Below are positions 19,435 through 29,355 of a stretch of 45,987 nt of DNA, piece by piece. Source of the DNA: Branchiostoma floridae (lineage: Eukaryota > Chordata > Leptocardii > Amphioxiformes > Branchiostomatidae); the NCBI RefSeq assembly GCF_000003815.2, contig NW_023365745.1, forward strand, positions 1 through 45,987, read 5' to 3'. The notes beneath the pieces are model-generated. The model did not search any database. It saw only the letters and a list, made by a program, of their open reading frames with translations, and was not told the origin of the DNA. The number at the start of each line of letters is the position of its first letter. Within the stretch, counting starts at the first letter, position 1. The position numbers were made by a program, and so were the translations under genes.

Positions 19435-20060
19435 ACACTGTAAAAGTCACGTCATATATAAAGAGAGGAAGATATAGGAAGGGGGTACTGCAGCAACCAA
19501 CGTATCTGTATCTGTATCTATATAGCGTGTATAGCCGCCGTTTGGCGTAACACACCAGCTTCGCAGGCACGCGGCGCGGCAGCAGCTGGTTATATTACAC
19601 TGAATAACCCGTCACACCTAACTTTTGCACATCTATCTGCAAGCGTTCTTTAAAACTGTCCAGAGAAAATGCCCCTACTTTACTTGGTGATAACAAATTC
19701 CACTCTACGATAGTTCTGGGAAAGTACGAATTTTTGAACACATCAATCCTAGGTTGGTAACTCTGGTATTTGAAGGCATGCCTGTTTCTTGTTCTTGTTT
19801 GAGCTAGTATTAGATACTTTGTTGGTACGTCCACCGGTTTATTGGTCATTTTGTACATCATGCAAAGTCTGAACGTAATATCTGCTCCCCGCAATTACCA
19901 AAGTAACACGCGACCCCCACAATTATCAAATATCTGTGTCTCTAGACAATATCATTTCAGTCTCTGACATAGCTAACACACTACACAGACACGTGTCATC
20001 ATTGGGAAAAATACATGAAATAGGGTCAGGTAGTCTGAAGCGTTGGCCTACTTTGTTATG
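19435..20060. repeat. Left copy of a duplicated segment flanking the LRR gene
   Basis: Two blocks match 24475-24785 in the same orientation: ACTGTAAAAG.... TAAAGAGAGGAA, then TAATATCTG, GCAATTACCAAAGTAA, AGACAATATCATTTCAGTCT and GGGTCAGGTAGTCTGAAGCG. In this copy a LINE end (19502-19874) sits between the blocks; the right copy lacks it. The pair supports a tandem duplication that included the LRR gene. Confidence 0.7.
19502..19874 (-). mobile_element. 3' end of the same LINE family as 11712-12640
   Basis: The plus strand begins with the GTATCTGTATCTGTATC tail. The minus strand then encodes MMYKMTNKPVDVP, RTRNRHAFKYQSYQPRIDVF and RTIVEWNLLSPSKVGAFSLD, nearly the same as the last part of the copy at 11712-12640. 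The 5' truncation point is about 19874, where the duplicated flank resumes. Only about 370 bp remain. Confidence 0.88.
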
Positions 20061-20901
20061 CTTTACATTGTCACGTATCCGCGCAAGTATTTCTTCGAAA
20101 AAATTGTGTTTTTTTCTCGTTAGGGAAAAGAGCTCAAGATCACGGCGTTACCTATCTAACGTTATATTCAGTAAATTGAATGTTAATTTGAATAAGCAGT
20201 ACGCAGTAAATATTCTTTTTGCACGTCGTAGCGTAGGAATCGTTCCCGTATCGAACTTTCAATTACTGACATTTTACTATCTTGAAAATTGTAATAATAT
20301 ACTTACATAAAATGCTGTATAAAAGATCATACGTGGTTGTTACAACTTTCTTTCCATTCGATTCTGTCTTTTTCGTAATGTCTGAACAGTACAGGGATAC
20401 CCCAGAAAATATCGAGGCCATTGAAAAATTAATATATCAAAACACGTGCACATTTGCGTCCACAAAATGAATAGTCATATCATTCCCTCTATCTTCTGTG
20501 GCAACCAGGAAAACACGTAGACGGGCATTCTGTTAGGTTCAGTTATTCGAAGCTTTTATGTGAAGATTGAATTAAAAAAAACTGTACGTTTTTATCAGAA
20601 GGAGACGGCAAGATCATCAGAAAAGACAACGCGTGTAAAAACCGATCTTTTGTTGTGGCTTCCTTCAATCCAGACCTTCGGCTTTACATCCAATACGGGA
20701 GGACGTCCCTACCCAAAGCCAGGTACTCATTTTCTACTGAGTATAGTGAGAAAATAGTTGACTTGTCTTTCCAAAGGGGCATAATATTATATAGCATCGT
20801 TGCCCTCTACTCATTGGATCCCTGAAATTCTAACTCGACAACCCAAACCACAGAACTTGTCACCCCAGATTGTCAATGTTGGTTACCGTTTCCATGCAAA
20901 A

Positions 20902-22215
20902 ATGAAAGCTTTCATGCAAATCGTTTTTTGTTGGCTATTTTTCTGCACGAGGGGCTACGCTCTCCCAGCTGGGTGTCATAGTCCACGCACATCTTCGATC
21001 AATTGCTTCGCAAGTCCATTTACTAACTTGCCCAAGGGACTGCCTGCACATACAACCCACCTCCATATCTCCTACAGCAATCTGAGGCATCTTACATATC
21101 TTCCACCACTGCAAAAACTCGTTTCCCTCAGCTTGACAAACAACAACATCGAATCGATTGAGTGGCAGGAACTCCGCTCTCTGCCGGCCTTGGAGTATTT
21201 ATACCTGTCTGGGAACAGACTAACACACGTGAATTTGGGCGTCGTCATTGAAAATCTTCCAAAACTGAGTTTGGTGGATCTCACTGGTAACAGGCTTGCA
21301 ACCGTCTCGGAAAAAGACTTGGCACTATCCTCCTTAGATACCTTGCGCATCAGCGATAACCCTTTAGACTGTGGTTGTGGCTTGCTGTGGTTAATCAAGA
21401 AGATACGCTGTTTGAAAATATGCACGGGGATATTTGCAGCTTGCTGTCGGGAGTGTGAGGCGTGCGTTTTTGGCTATATTCCGTCTGGGCTAGATACTCT
21501 GCTGTGTGCGAGCCCAAAGCACATGGAAGGAGTGCCATTAGCAAACGCCGATGTAAGCCTGACATCCTGCTTGACAGAACGACCGGACAAGACAATAGTA
21601 AGGACTCCCAATTTAAAGACTAAGGTATCAACGAATCGGTCGTTTTCTGCTGGCCATGTGGCGGATCAAGGAATAGGAACACTGTCTGTACATGACACAG
21701 TTAATAGAAATGCATGGGTGACCCAACTAGCCACATTTTCACACTCGGCTCCTGTCTCTTTGAAAGCTCTGCAAGAACAAAACGACATGTCTACAACGGA
21801 ATTGACAAAGGTCCCACAATCGGACAGTACATTAAAGCTTAGTATTTTACAAATCGCTATCATCTCCGTCGCCAGTGTTGTGGGATTTATTTTTATCGTT
21901 GTTATAACGGTGAAGATTATCATGTCGCTCAGAGCTAACCGTTCAGATAACGATGCAGCTGCTGCCGGAAATAACATCATGATGCATCACATCAGACCAA
22001 CTGTTAATGTACAGAACAACACCCTCTTTCCAGTCCGAAACCATATTACACAACAAGGTCTGAGTCAGATGGATACAAGCTTTGGCCAAATAATACCACC
22101 CATACAAAACACAGCATACAACGTTAACCCAAATGTAGGGACACTGCAAACGAGAAATCCGAGTCAAATCATACCACCGATAGTCAACTCTTTATACACT
22201 GGAACACAAAACTAA
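20902..22215 (+). CDS. Type I transmembrane leucine-rich-repeat receptor, 437 aa
   Basis: Single-exon frame. I start at ATG 20902 because it begins a clean signal peptide (MKAFMQIVFCWLFF, cleavage near residue 20); the frame is open further upstream but without an ATG. Order: N-terminal cap with C25 and C35; about four to five LRRs (residues 50-150; SLTNNNIESI, LYLSGNRLTHV, VDLTGNRLATV); C-terminal cap starting NPLDCGCGLLWL (154-223) with an extra six-Cys block (170-188); a Ser/Thr-rich stalk; membrane helix 314-341; cytoplasmic tail of about 95 residues. The tail carries QIIPPIQNTAY and QIIPPIVNSLY. LRR receptors bind protein ligands at the cell surface; the ligand is unknown. A three-codon upstream frame (ATG 20894, TGA overlapping the start) may lower translation. 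A hAT element lies 87 bp after the stop. Confidence 0.85.
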   Translation: MKAFMQIVFCWLFFCTRGYALPAGCHSPRTSSINCFASPFTNLPKGLPAHTTHLHISYSNLRHLTYLPPLQKLVSLSLTNNNIESIEWQELRSLPALEYLYLSGNRLTHVNLGVVIENLPKLSLVDLTGNRLATVSEKDLALSSLDTLRISDNPLDCGCGLLWLIKKIRCLKICTGIFAACCRECEACVFGYIPSGLDTLLCASPKHMEGVPLANADVSLTSCLTERPDKTIVRTPNLKTKVSTNRSFSAGHVADQGIGTLSVHDTVNRNAWVTQLATFSHSAPVSLKALQEQNDMSTTELTKVPQSDSTLKLSILQIAIISVASVVGFIFIVVITVKIIMSLRANRSDNDAAAAGNNIMMHHIRPTVNVQNNTLFPVRNHITQQGLSQMDTSFGQIIPPIQNTAYNVNPNVGTLQTRNPSQIIPPIVNSLYTGTQN

Positions 22216-22302
22216 GGGAACAACGCTTGGAAGCAACGACCATGCCTCCAGCGGTGTCCTTTCATCTGTTCTAACCCTCCTGAGGTCAGAAACTGTCTGA
22301 AC

Positions 22303-22753
22303 TAGGGGTGATTACCGGTACAGAAAATTCAGGTCCAGGTCCGGTTCAGGTCCAGAGAATCAGGTTCAGGTCCGGACCTGAACCTGGACCTGATTCAGTA
22401 TTAAGTGAAAACTTGTGAATGGACATATACTCAAAAATCAATGGCCAATTTCGCTGCAAGGAAATCTGTTTTGTGGAGTATTCGACTCCCACTGACGTTT
22501 TAAAATCCTACAAGTGCCTCTGTACGATTGACTGTAGACCTTGGTAGAAATGACGACAGACTCGAATCTACTTCGCTCTTGCTATCTTCCTCAACCGGTA
22601 GACCCCCAAACGTGTTTTTGTCTGATCAATCTGTTCATTTTCCAATAGGTCCAACATGCGGTCCACCGATTTTTTTCAGGTCCGGTTTTTCTGGACCGGT
22701 CCAATAAGAAAACCCAGTTTTGTACCGGTAAACCGTGTCGGTACCCACTCCTA
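22303..22753. mobile_element. hAT-type non-autonomous transposon, 451 bp
   Basis: The ends are TAGGGGTGATTACCGGTAC and the inverse GTACCCACTCCTA. It is flanked by an exact 8-bp duplication GTCTGAAC (22295-22302 and 22754-22761). TAGGGGTG-type ends with 8-bp duplications are the hallmark of hAT elements. The interior has CAGGTCCAGGTCCGG runs near both ends facing each other and no transposase. A longer relative lies at 38191-38762. It is inserted just after the LRR gene, possibly in its 3' UTR. Confidence 0.9.
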
Positions 22754-22761
22754 GTCTGAAC

Positions 22762-23834
22762 AGAGTTAAAAGAGTTTCCTGGCGTAAAATTACAGCGGCG
22801 GATTCTTTTACAAAGATGTCTCAAGCGAGTAGCCAGAACATTTTCGAACATATGTGAAGAGTCCATTGCAGGAACATATGGGAAATCAAGGACTTTATGA
22901 AGACTCTTATTTATTTTGGTTATTGTCTCTATTTGCTCAAAGTTACAGTGAGCAAATCCACATGTTTCCAAACAAAAAAACTTAATTGTTTGTTTGTAAG
23001 CATTATCCTGCTCTGGAACGATGTTCTTTTATGCAACATCTTATAATGATGATATTTAACAAATGTTATTTAACCGTTTAATGCCTTTATGCTGACTTGG
23101 AATTTCAAGATGATGGACTGGTCATATTGGAAAAAATCTATATAATGTATCTATTATATATATATGGAAGCTAATCTATGTTAGTAGTAATCATAAAACA
23201 ATGCTAAACTTTCTTCCAACACAAAAGTATATTCGGATGAAATTTTCAACGACTACTCTAGCCTACTTCAGGATTAATACTGATGACCAATCACTTCAGA
23301 ACGTAAACTCGCGAGAGTTACAGACACGTGATCTTGTTATGACGTGATCTTGAGGATATGTGACGTCAGCAATTGGACAAACGTGCCCACCGTGTCTGCT
23401 CAGTGAAGGCTGGAGTGCCCTGATGTGTATGGCCTCCTTTATACCTCTTACAATGTGTACAAATGTACCTCACCTCACCGGTGATTTTGGAATGCATAAT
23501 GATGTTGATGAAAGCGAAATGGAATTTAGATAAGTAATATAATCAAATTTGTATGGTTTTAGTGTGCAAAATTCAGGCATCTAATTCTTATCTTATTAAC
23601 ATAAATAGCAACATCCAGCTGACTTTAAAAAGCAGCACCATTCTGTTAAGTTTTGGTAGTTCATATCATGTCTGAAATTAGAATTGATGTAACATTGTAG
23701 AGGGTATAGAAACCATATCTTTTTCATTGAATTTGTTATTCTTAAGAAACCACCTTTTGACTAGAAATTAAAAAATGAGAAATGAAGGTTAAGAATAATA
23801 TCATGTAGGGGTACTTCCTATCCTTTAAGGTATA
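22762..23834. other. Intergenic stretch with an old retroelement-like motif
   Basis: No supported gene. On the minus strand near 23231-23280 the sequence CTGAAGTA, then GGCTA-GAG-TAGTC (a 5-bp stem with the loop GAG), then GTTGAAAA resembles the layout of the hammerhead-like motif in the element at 18142-18432. A 126-residue minus frame (22591-22971) runs partly through the hAT element and has no domain. Confidence 0.45.
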
Positions 23835-24251
23835 TACGAGGGATGATCAATAAGTCCTCGGCGAGGAGAAAGACAAAAACGTGGACAATTGAGCTGCGAC
23901 CTGAAGTGTGCGCGTCAACTTGCGCTACTGGAAGTCAGACACCCACTTCTTTCTGCTTGAAATAGAATCATTACCAAACATTTTGACAATGTTTTTGACA
24001 AAGACAAAGAATGTTAATGACAAAGAATTTACGGCATGGGGAACTCGACCCACACACACTGATCACAATTCACTCTTGTTTTTCTCGTCACTTACCTTCT
24101 AATTAGCAAAAAACGAATGCCTGGAAAGTAATGACTGCAATGATTGAAAATTTAGATGATATAGGCTTCATACTATAATGTTGTGCTTCAAAATCAGAGT
24201 TGTGCTTATTGTTTCCTGGTGGGCCGAGGAATTATTGATCACCCCTCGTTG
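23835..24251. mobile_element. Tc1/mariner-like remnant, about 415 bp
   Basis: The left end TACGAGGGATGATCAATAAG followed by TCCTCGGC and the right end GCCGAGGAATTATTGATCAC followed by CCCTCGTT are inverse over about 28 bp. The left side is preceded by TA. Such ends are common in mariner-type elements. The interior has no intact transposase, so this is a non-autonomous or decayed copy. Confidence 0.6.
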
Positions 24252-24474
24252 GGTGTTAATTGGTTTTGGACCCATGAGAGCCGTGTAACGTTTTGGTGAC
24301 TGGAATTACGAAATAAGTCTATTTTGTAGTTCATATCATAACGCAAGGTACTGGATACTTGTAACGTAGACTTTATTATCATCGTGTAATCCGTGTGTCA
24401 AGGAACGTGTAAAATCTCTTTGTATTATCTGAATAAACTAAAAACAAGAATGCAGAATCATGTGATCGAATATT

Positions 24475-24785
24475 TTTCCACTGTAAAAGCCAAGTTATAT
24501 TAAAGAGAGGAAAAGGGTTAGGAATGTTTGTGAGTGACATAAATTTTGGACATATGAGATCCCAGACTGTATCAAAGTAATATCTGTTCCCTGCAATTAC
24601 CAAAGTAATATACGTTGCCTCCAATTATCTGTAATATCCGTGCCCCCAGACAATATCATTTCAGTCTTTCTAAGGTAGCTAACACACTACTCCACTGCTC
24701 CTAGCGGCCGGCCCTAGAAAAAAAGCTCCCCCTTCCCCCCAAACAAGTGCCTAGGGTCAGGTAGTCTGAAGCGTTGGCCAACATT
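24475..24785. repeat. Right copy of the duplicated segment flanking the LRR genes
   Basis: It matches 19435-20060 in order and orientation (CACTGTAAAAG, TAAAGAGAGGAA, GCAATTACCAAAGTAATA, AGACAATATCATTTCAGTCT, GGGTCAGGTAGTCTGAAGCG). It lacks the LINE insertion present on the left and carries instead a C-rich insertion near 24725-24745. It precedes the pseudogene copy of the LRR receptor once the Tx1-type LINE is discounted. Confidence 0.7.
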
Positions 24786-25559
24786 GATAGGTTGAACAAG
24801 CAGTTTCGCAATCTTGTTTCCCCAAAATTTGTCTTTTCTCATACCGAGTAAGGTTTTAAAAACTCATTTTACGATGTGCCACGTGTTGTTGCAATTAGTT
24901 TCAAGCGAATTCAAATGTGCCCTGCTTTTTTAAAAGAAAGTTATGTGTATACATGTGTCCTACTTTTGCAATAGTCACGCGTTGCTGTGTTAAATTGACA
25001 CAACTTCGGTTTGGAACATTTGAAATTAGTCTCGATGGACATATGTACTCTTTTCAGGAACGGACGGCACACTATAAGATTTAGGGCATGTTGTTTTCGA
25101 TACGCAAGGTTTTTTTTTTTTTTTTTTTTTTCAAGGCTTTATTAGTAAAACAAATAATACATTTGTCAACAAACAGGGTATCTAAGCTACTATTGTACAT
25201 GGAGTAATTTGAAGTACTAGTGAAATACACAATAGGTAATGCGCATGGAAGAAGTATCATTGTCTATATAAGAATTTCTCTCATGTACTTATACAGGCTA
25301 TTATGTATAACCAATATACACCACATGGTTGCCACAATTGTCATGGAATAATTATGATACATGTAGATGGTTATCAAAAACAACAAGTAACTTTTAACAT
25401 TCGGGACTTTTTCTTTCATAACAATGTATAGTTTACAGTATGTTATAACACAGTAGATCTAGACTGGACTAGAACTATAGTTTACATACTATGGGTTTAA
25501 CAGTTGTTGTTGCTTTTTATGAGCTTAAAAATTATTATTTAAGTACATAGAAGTAAACA

Positions 25560-26542
25560 TTACAGAACATGAAGTCTGTTTTTGAGTTCACAATTGAAGA
25601 TGTTAGATAAGTTATGGCCTGAAATTGGCCGTGGGCACTTTCTAGAAAAAATCCATGTTTTAAAGATAACCCACTTTGCTATAGATATTATTCGTATTCT
25701 TTTCTTCAGGATATTTTCGTTTATTGGCTGGTTTACCTTTCCCAGTATCATCTCTTCAAAATCAATATAAGGGTTACTGGGGCTAAATGGTACAGAAGTA
25801 TGTACTAAATTCCACAGATTAGTTAGCCTTTTACATTCCAGGAACATATGTTTATAGTTGTCAACATGACCACTGTCACATAATTTACATACAGGATCAA
25901 TTACTTGACCATCTTCATCTTGTATTCTCCATTTGCTTAATTTCTCACCACATGGTAAAATTTGATGAAGTAGTTTGTAATTAAGCTCTGCTATTTGTGT
26001 TTCTTTACATGAAGTTGTGCCTAGCATTTTCCAAATCTTCTTCCAATTAAGTGAGTATATACCAAAATGTGTCTGCCATTTCTGTTGGCAGTTTGGAACT
26101 ATAAATATTTGTAACATAAGGTTTTGGTATATCACAGAAGTTTTTGGAAAATCTAAGGCTGGTGTTTCTAACGTTTCTCTTTCGATACAACAATTTTTAC
26201 GTATTGCTCTTTTTACAATGAGCAATTCACACATCCAGTTATGTTTCTTGGTAAGTTTTCGGAACACCTCTCTGTCACTTATAAAAGTACCATTTTGTAA
26301 AATATCCTGTATATAAACAAAACCAGAGTTAATCCAATGTGGGTACAAGAGTGTTTTCCCCCCTGATACAATATGCTTGTTTCCCCAGATAATCTGGTTT
26401 GTGTCACAATTGCTTTTAGCTTTGTACCATGCATAAATAACTTGCTTATAAAAGAGTGGGTACATTACACAGGTATTTGTCTTCAATGCAACTCATTGAA
26501 ACACAAAATTCAAGTCTAATCTAAGGAAGATAAGTAGTGTAA
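25560..26542 (-). pseudogene. LINE ORF2, C-terminal part with one in-frame stop
   Basis: After the 100-N gap the minus frame reads TLLIFLRLDLNFVFQ, then TGA at 26493-26495, then continues for more than 300 residues. It contains CKLCDSGHVDNYKHMFLEC, a C-x2-C-x9-H-x4-C finger of the type found at the end of L1/Tx1 ORF2 proteins, where it helps RNA binding. Whether the frame joins that before the gap cannot be judged, because the gap length is nominal. The stop would remove the finger. Confidence 0.85.
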
Positions 26543-26642
26543 NNNNNNNNNNNNNNNNNNNNNNNNNNNNNNNNNNNNNNNNNNNNNNNNNNNNNNNNNN
26601 NNNNNNNNNNNNNNNNNNNNNNNNNNNNNNNNNNNNNNNNNN
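26543..26642. other. Assembly gap (100 N) inside LINE ORF2
   Basis: Nominal gap between the reverse transcriptase and the C-terminal region. Confidence 1.
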
Positions 26643-29256
26643 CGCCAGAGAGCATCTTTCCACTATGTATGTCTAGCATTTTTAAACCTCCCTGTTCATA
26701 GTTGCCAATGAGGGTTTTCCGTTTAATTTTGTCCTTTTTTCCACTCCACACAAAGTTAAAAAAGGCAGTATTTAGCTCCTTTAACACTATTGTTGGTGTT
26801 GGAAGAATGTTCATTACATATGTTACCTTTGCAGCTGCCAATGCCTTTACAATGGTTATTTTCCCAAATAAAGTAAGATTCCTTTGGCACCATGTATTGA
26901 GAACTGTTTTAACTTGTTTTACCTTGTCATCCCAGTTTAATTTCATTAGTTGTTCCTTGCTATGACCAAAATTTACACCAAGTGACTTAATTACAGAAGG
27001 CCATTGGATACCTGCTATTTCATCTCTTCTGTGTTTCCATATACCTAGCCACAGTCCTTTTGTTTTAGCTTTGTTTAAGTTGGGTCCAGCCACATTAGAG
27101 AATGAGCTAAGGCACTCAAGTGTTTCATACAGTGAGTCTTCAGTGGACAAGAAAACAGTGGTATCATCTGCCACCTGGCACATCTTAATTTCTGCTTCGT
27201 CTACTGTGACACCTTTGATATTTTGGTTATTTTGTATGCTATAAAATAGGATCTCTGCTACAAGAAGAAACAGTAGCGCACTTAATGGGCATCCTTGTCT
27301 TATACCCCGCTGCAGTTGTATACTAGCGGCTTTCCAGCCATTGTTGATGACTGAGGCCAGACAGTCAGAATACATGATCTTTACCCAGTTTACAAAATTT
27401 GGGCCAAAGTTAAATTTCTCTAATACCTTAAACATAAAATTGTGCTCCACACAATCAAATGCTTTCTCAAAATCTATGAATAGTACAATACCTGTCTTAT
27501 TTTTGGAGTCACAGAAGTCAATTATATCTTGAATTAATCTAACATTTTGTCCTATGAAACGTCCTTTTATGTAAGCACACTGGTCCTTATTTATTAGATC
27601 TTTCAGGAGAGGTTTAATTCTATTTGCCATGACAAAAGCAAGTATCTTATAATCGGTATTTAAGAGGCTTATAGGTCTCCAATTGCTAAGTGATTCCATG
27701 TCTCCATTTTTGTGTATCAATCTTAGTAGGGCCTTTCTGAAGGAGGGTGGTAGTTTTCCTTCACTGAGTGCATTGCAAATAACAGAGTGCACTAAAACTC
27801 CAATTGAAGGCCAGAACAGTTTGTAAAATTCAGGTGGAAGCCCATCAGGGCCAGGTGTTTTACCTTGTTTCATGCTTGTTACAGCTTCTTCACACTCATG
27901 TAATGTGATTGGTTTGTCACACTCCTGCTTTTCTTGTTCAGATAGTATGTTTGGAATATTCATAGATCCCAGGAAGTCTTCAATTTTGTCTTCGGGTACC
28001 TTTTTAGAGGAGTATAGAGTTTGATAAAAGCTTCTACACTCTTTTAATATCTCTGCTTGGTCATGTATTTTTTCATTGTCTCTCACTAGCGAGGTTATAC
28101 AATTTTGACTTTGCTTCTTGTTTTCTAAGCTCAAAAAGTACTTGGATGGTCTTTCACCTTCTGCAATATATCTTGCTTTTGCTCTGATTTGTTGACCTTT
28201 GGCCTTTTCTAGGAGAATACTCTCCAGCTGCGTCTTAACACATTCATATTCAGCAAGAGTTTGAGGATTTAAATCCTTATCTATTTTCTCTTGTAGAGTT
28301 TCCAATTTATTTGTTGTTTCTTTTTCTAAGGTGTTTCTCTCTTTAGTTTTAAACTTTGACCATGCTATAGACAGCTCTTTGATCTTCATTTTGCATATTT
28401 CCCATATAAGTTCTGGTTTACACTGTTTGAATTCTATTTTGGTATCTTCTATAAGCCTTTCTATTTCGTGTTTATAGTTTGGATCGTTTAAAAGATTAAC
28501 ATTTAGTTTCCAGAATCCATTTCCTCTTGGTGTTTCCTTAACATACATATCTATAAACACAGCATTGTGATCACTGCAAATACTGGCATAATGGCCAGCT
28601 TCCATAACATCAGTCAAGGTGTTTTCAACCAACCAGTAATCTAGCCTTCGTGCAGTTGTTTTTCTTCTCCAAGTGAAACTTTTCAGTGTGGGATGCATGT
28701 GCCGAAATATATCTTGTAGGTTGAAATGGGCACAAAGGTCCCTTACGGCCTGATTTTTGTCAATTGTCGCCAGGGACCCACCAAGAAGGTCCATATTTTG
28801 GTCAAGTATGGAGTTGAAATCACCTCCAACCAACATTGTGTATAAATTCCAGTCATGTAACCATTCTTGAATGTCATAGAAGAAAGTTCTTCTCTGTCTT
28901 TGATCGTTTGGTGCATATAAACATAGTAGGGTATATTTTTCCTGGTACAATTTGAAATTCACAACAATTTTCCTTCCTTCAGTGTCAATTTTTTGTTCTA
29001 GAATTTCTACAGGCAGTTTACTGTCAAATAGAATGCTTACACCCCTACTATGGTTTGTACCAAAAGAGTGGATGGTTTTACCACCCCATTGTTTATCTAT
29101 AGTATGTATTATATCCTTTGTCAGATAAGTTTCCTGTAAAAGGCATATGTCAGTCTTCTTCTTTTTTAACCAAGTTAAAATTTTTAGTCTTTTATTGTAT
29201 GATCTGATTCCTCTACAATTGAAGGAGATCAGCTTCATGTTTCTGTGTGTCATCAT
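26643..29256 (-). CDS. LINE ORF2: endonuclease and reverse transcriptase (Tx1/L1 group)
   Basis: Open from ATG 29256 for about 871 codons up to the gap. The endonuclease domain comes first: SFNCRGIRS, LLQETYL (catalytic Glu near residue 42), VGGDFNSIL (about 141) and CSDHNAVFID (about 226). A long helical linker follows. The reverse transcriptase then has GKTPGPDGLPPEFYKLFW, NWRPISLLNTDYKIL, LFIDFEKAFDCVEH (about 590), GIRQGCPLSALLFLL and QVADDTTVFL (about 695). The protein nicks target DNA and copies its own RNA there. Oddity: the catalytic box is VADD where L1/Tx1 elements normally have Y/FADD; both Asp are present. No stop or shift was found in this part. Confidence 0.92.
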
Positions 29257-29355
29257 CTAAGCGAGGGATTGTGTGGATTTGAGAGGGAAGTATCTGACAA
29301 GATATAAAGCATACTCATATGAGATACATGTACATGTGTAAGATATAAAGTATAC

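Noticed and set aside
20800-20901. N-terminal extension of the LRR receptor by 34 residues
   Set aside because: It begins with TTG and has no ATG; the signal peptide starts at the ATG at 20902.
22591-22971. 126-residue minus-strand frame
   Set aside because: It runs across the hAT element boundary and its target duplication, so it cannot be an old gene; no domain.
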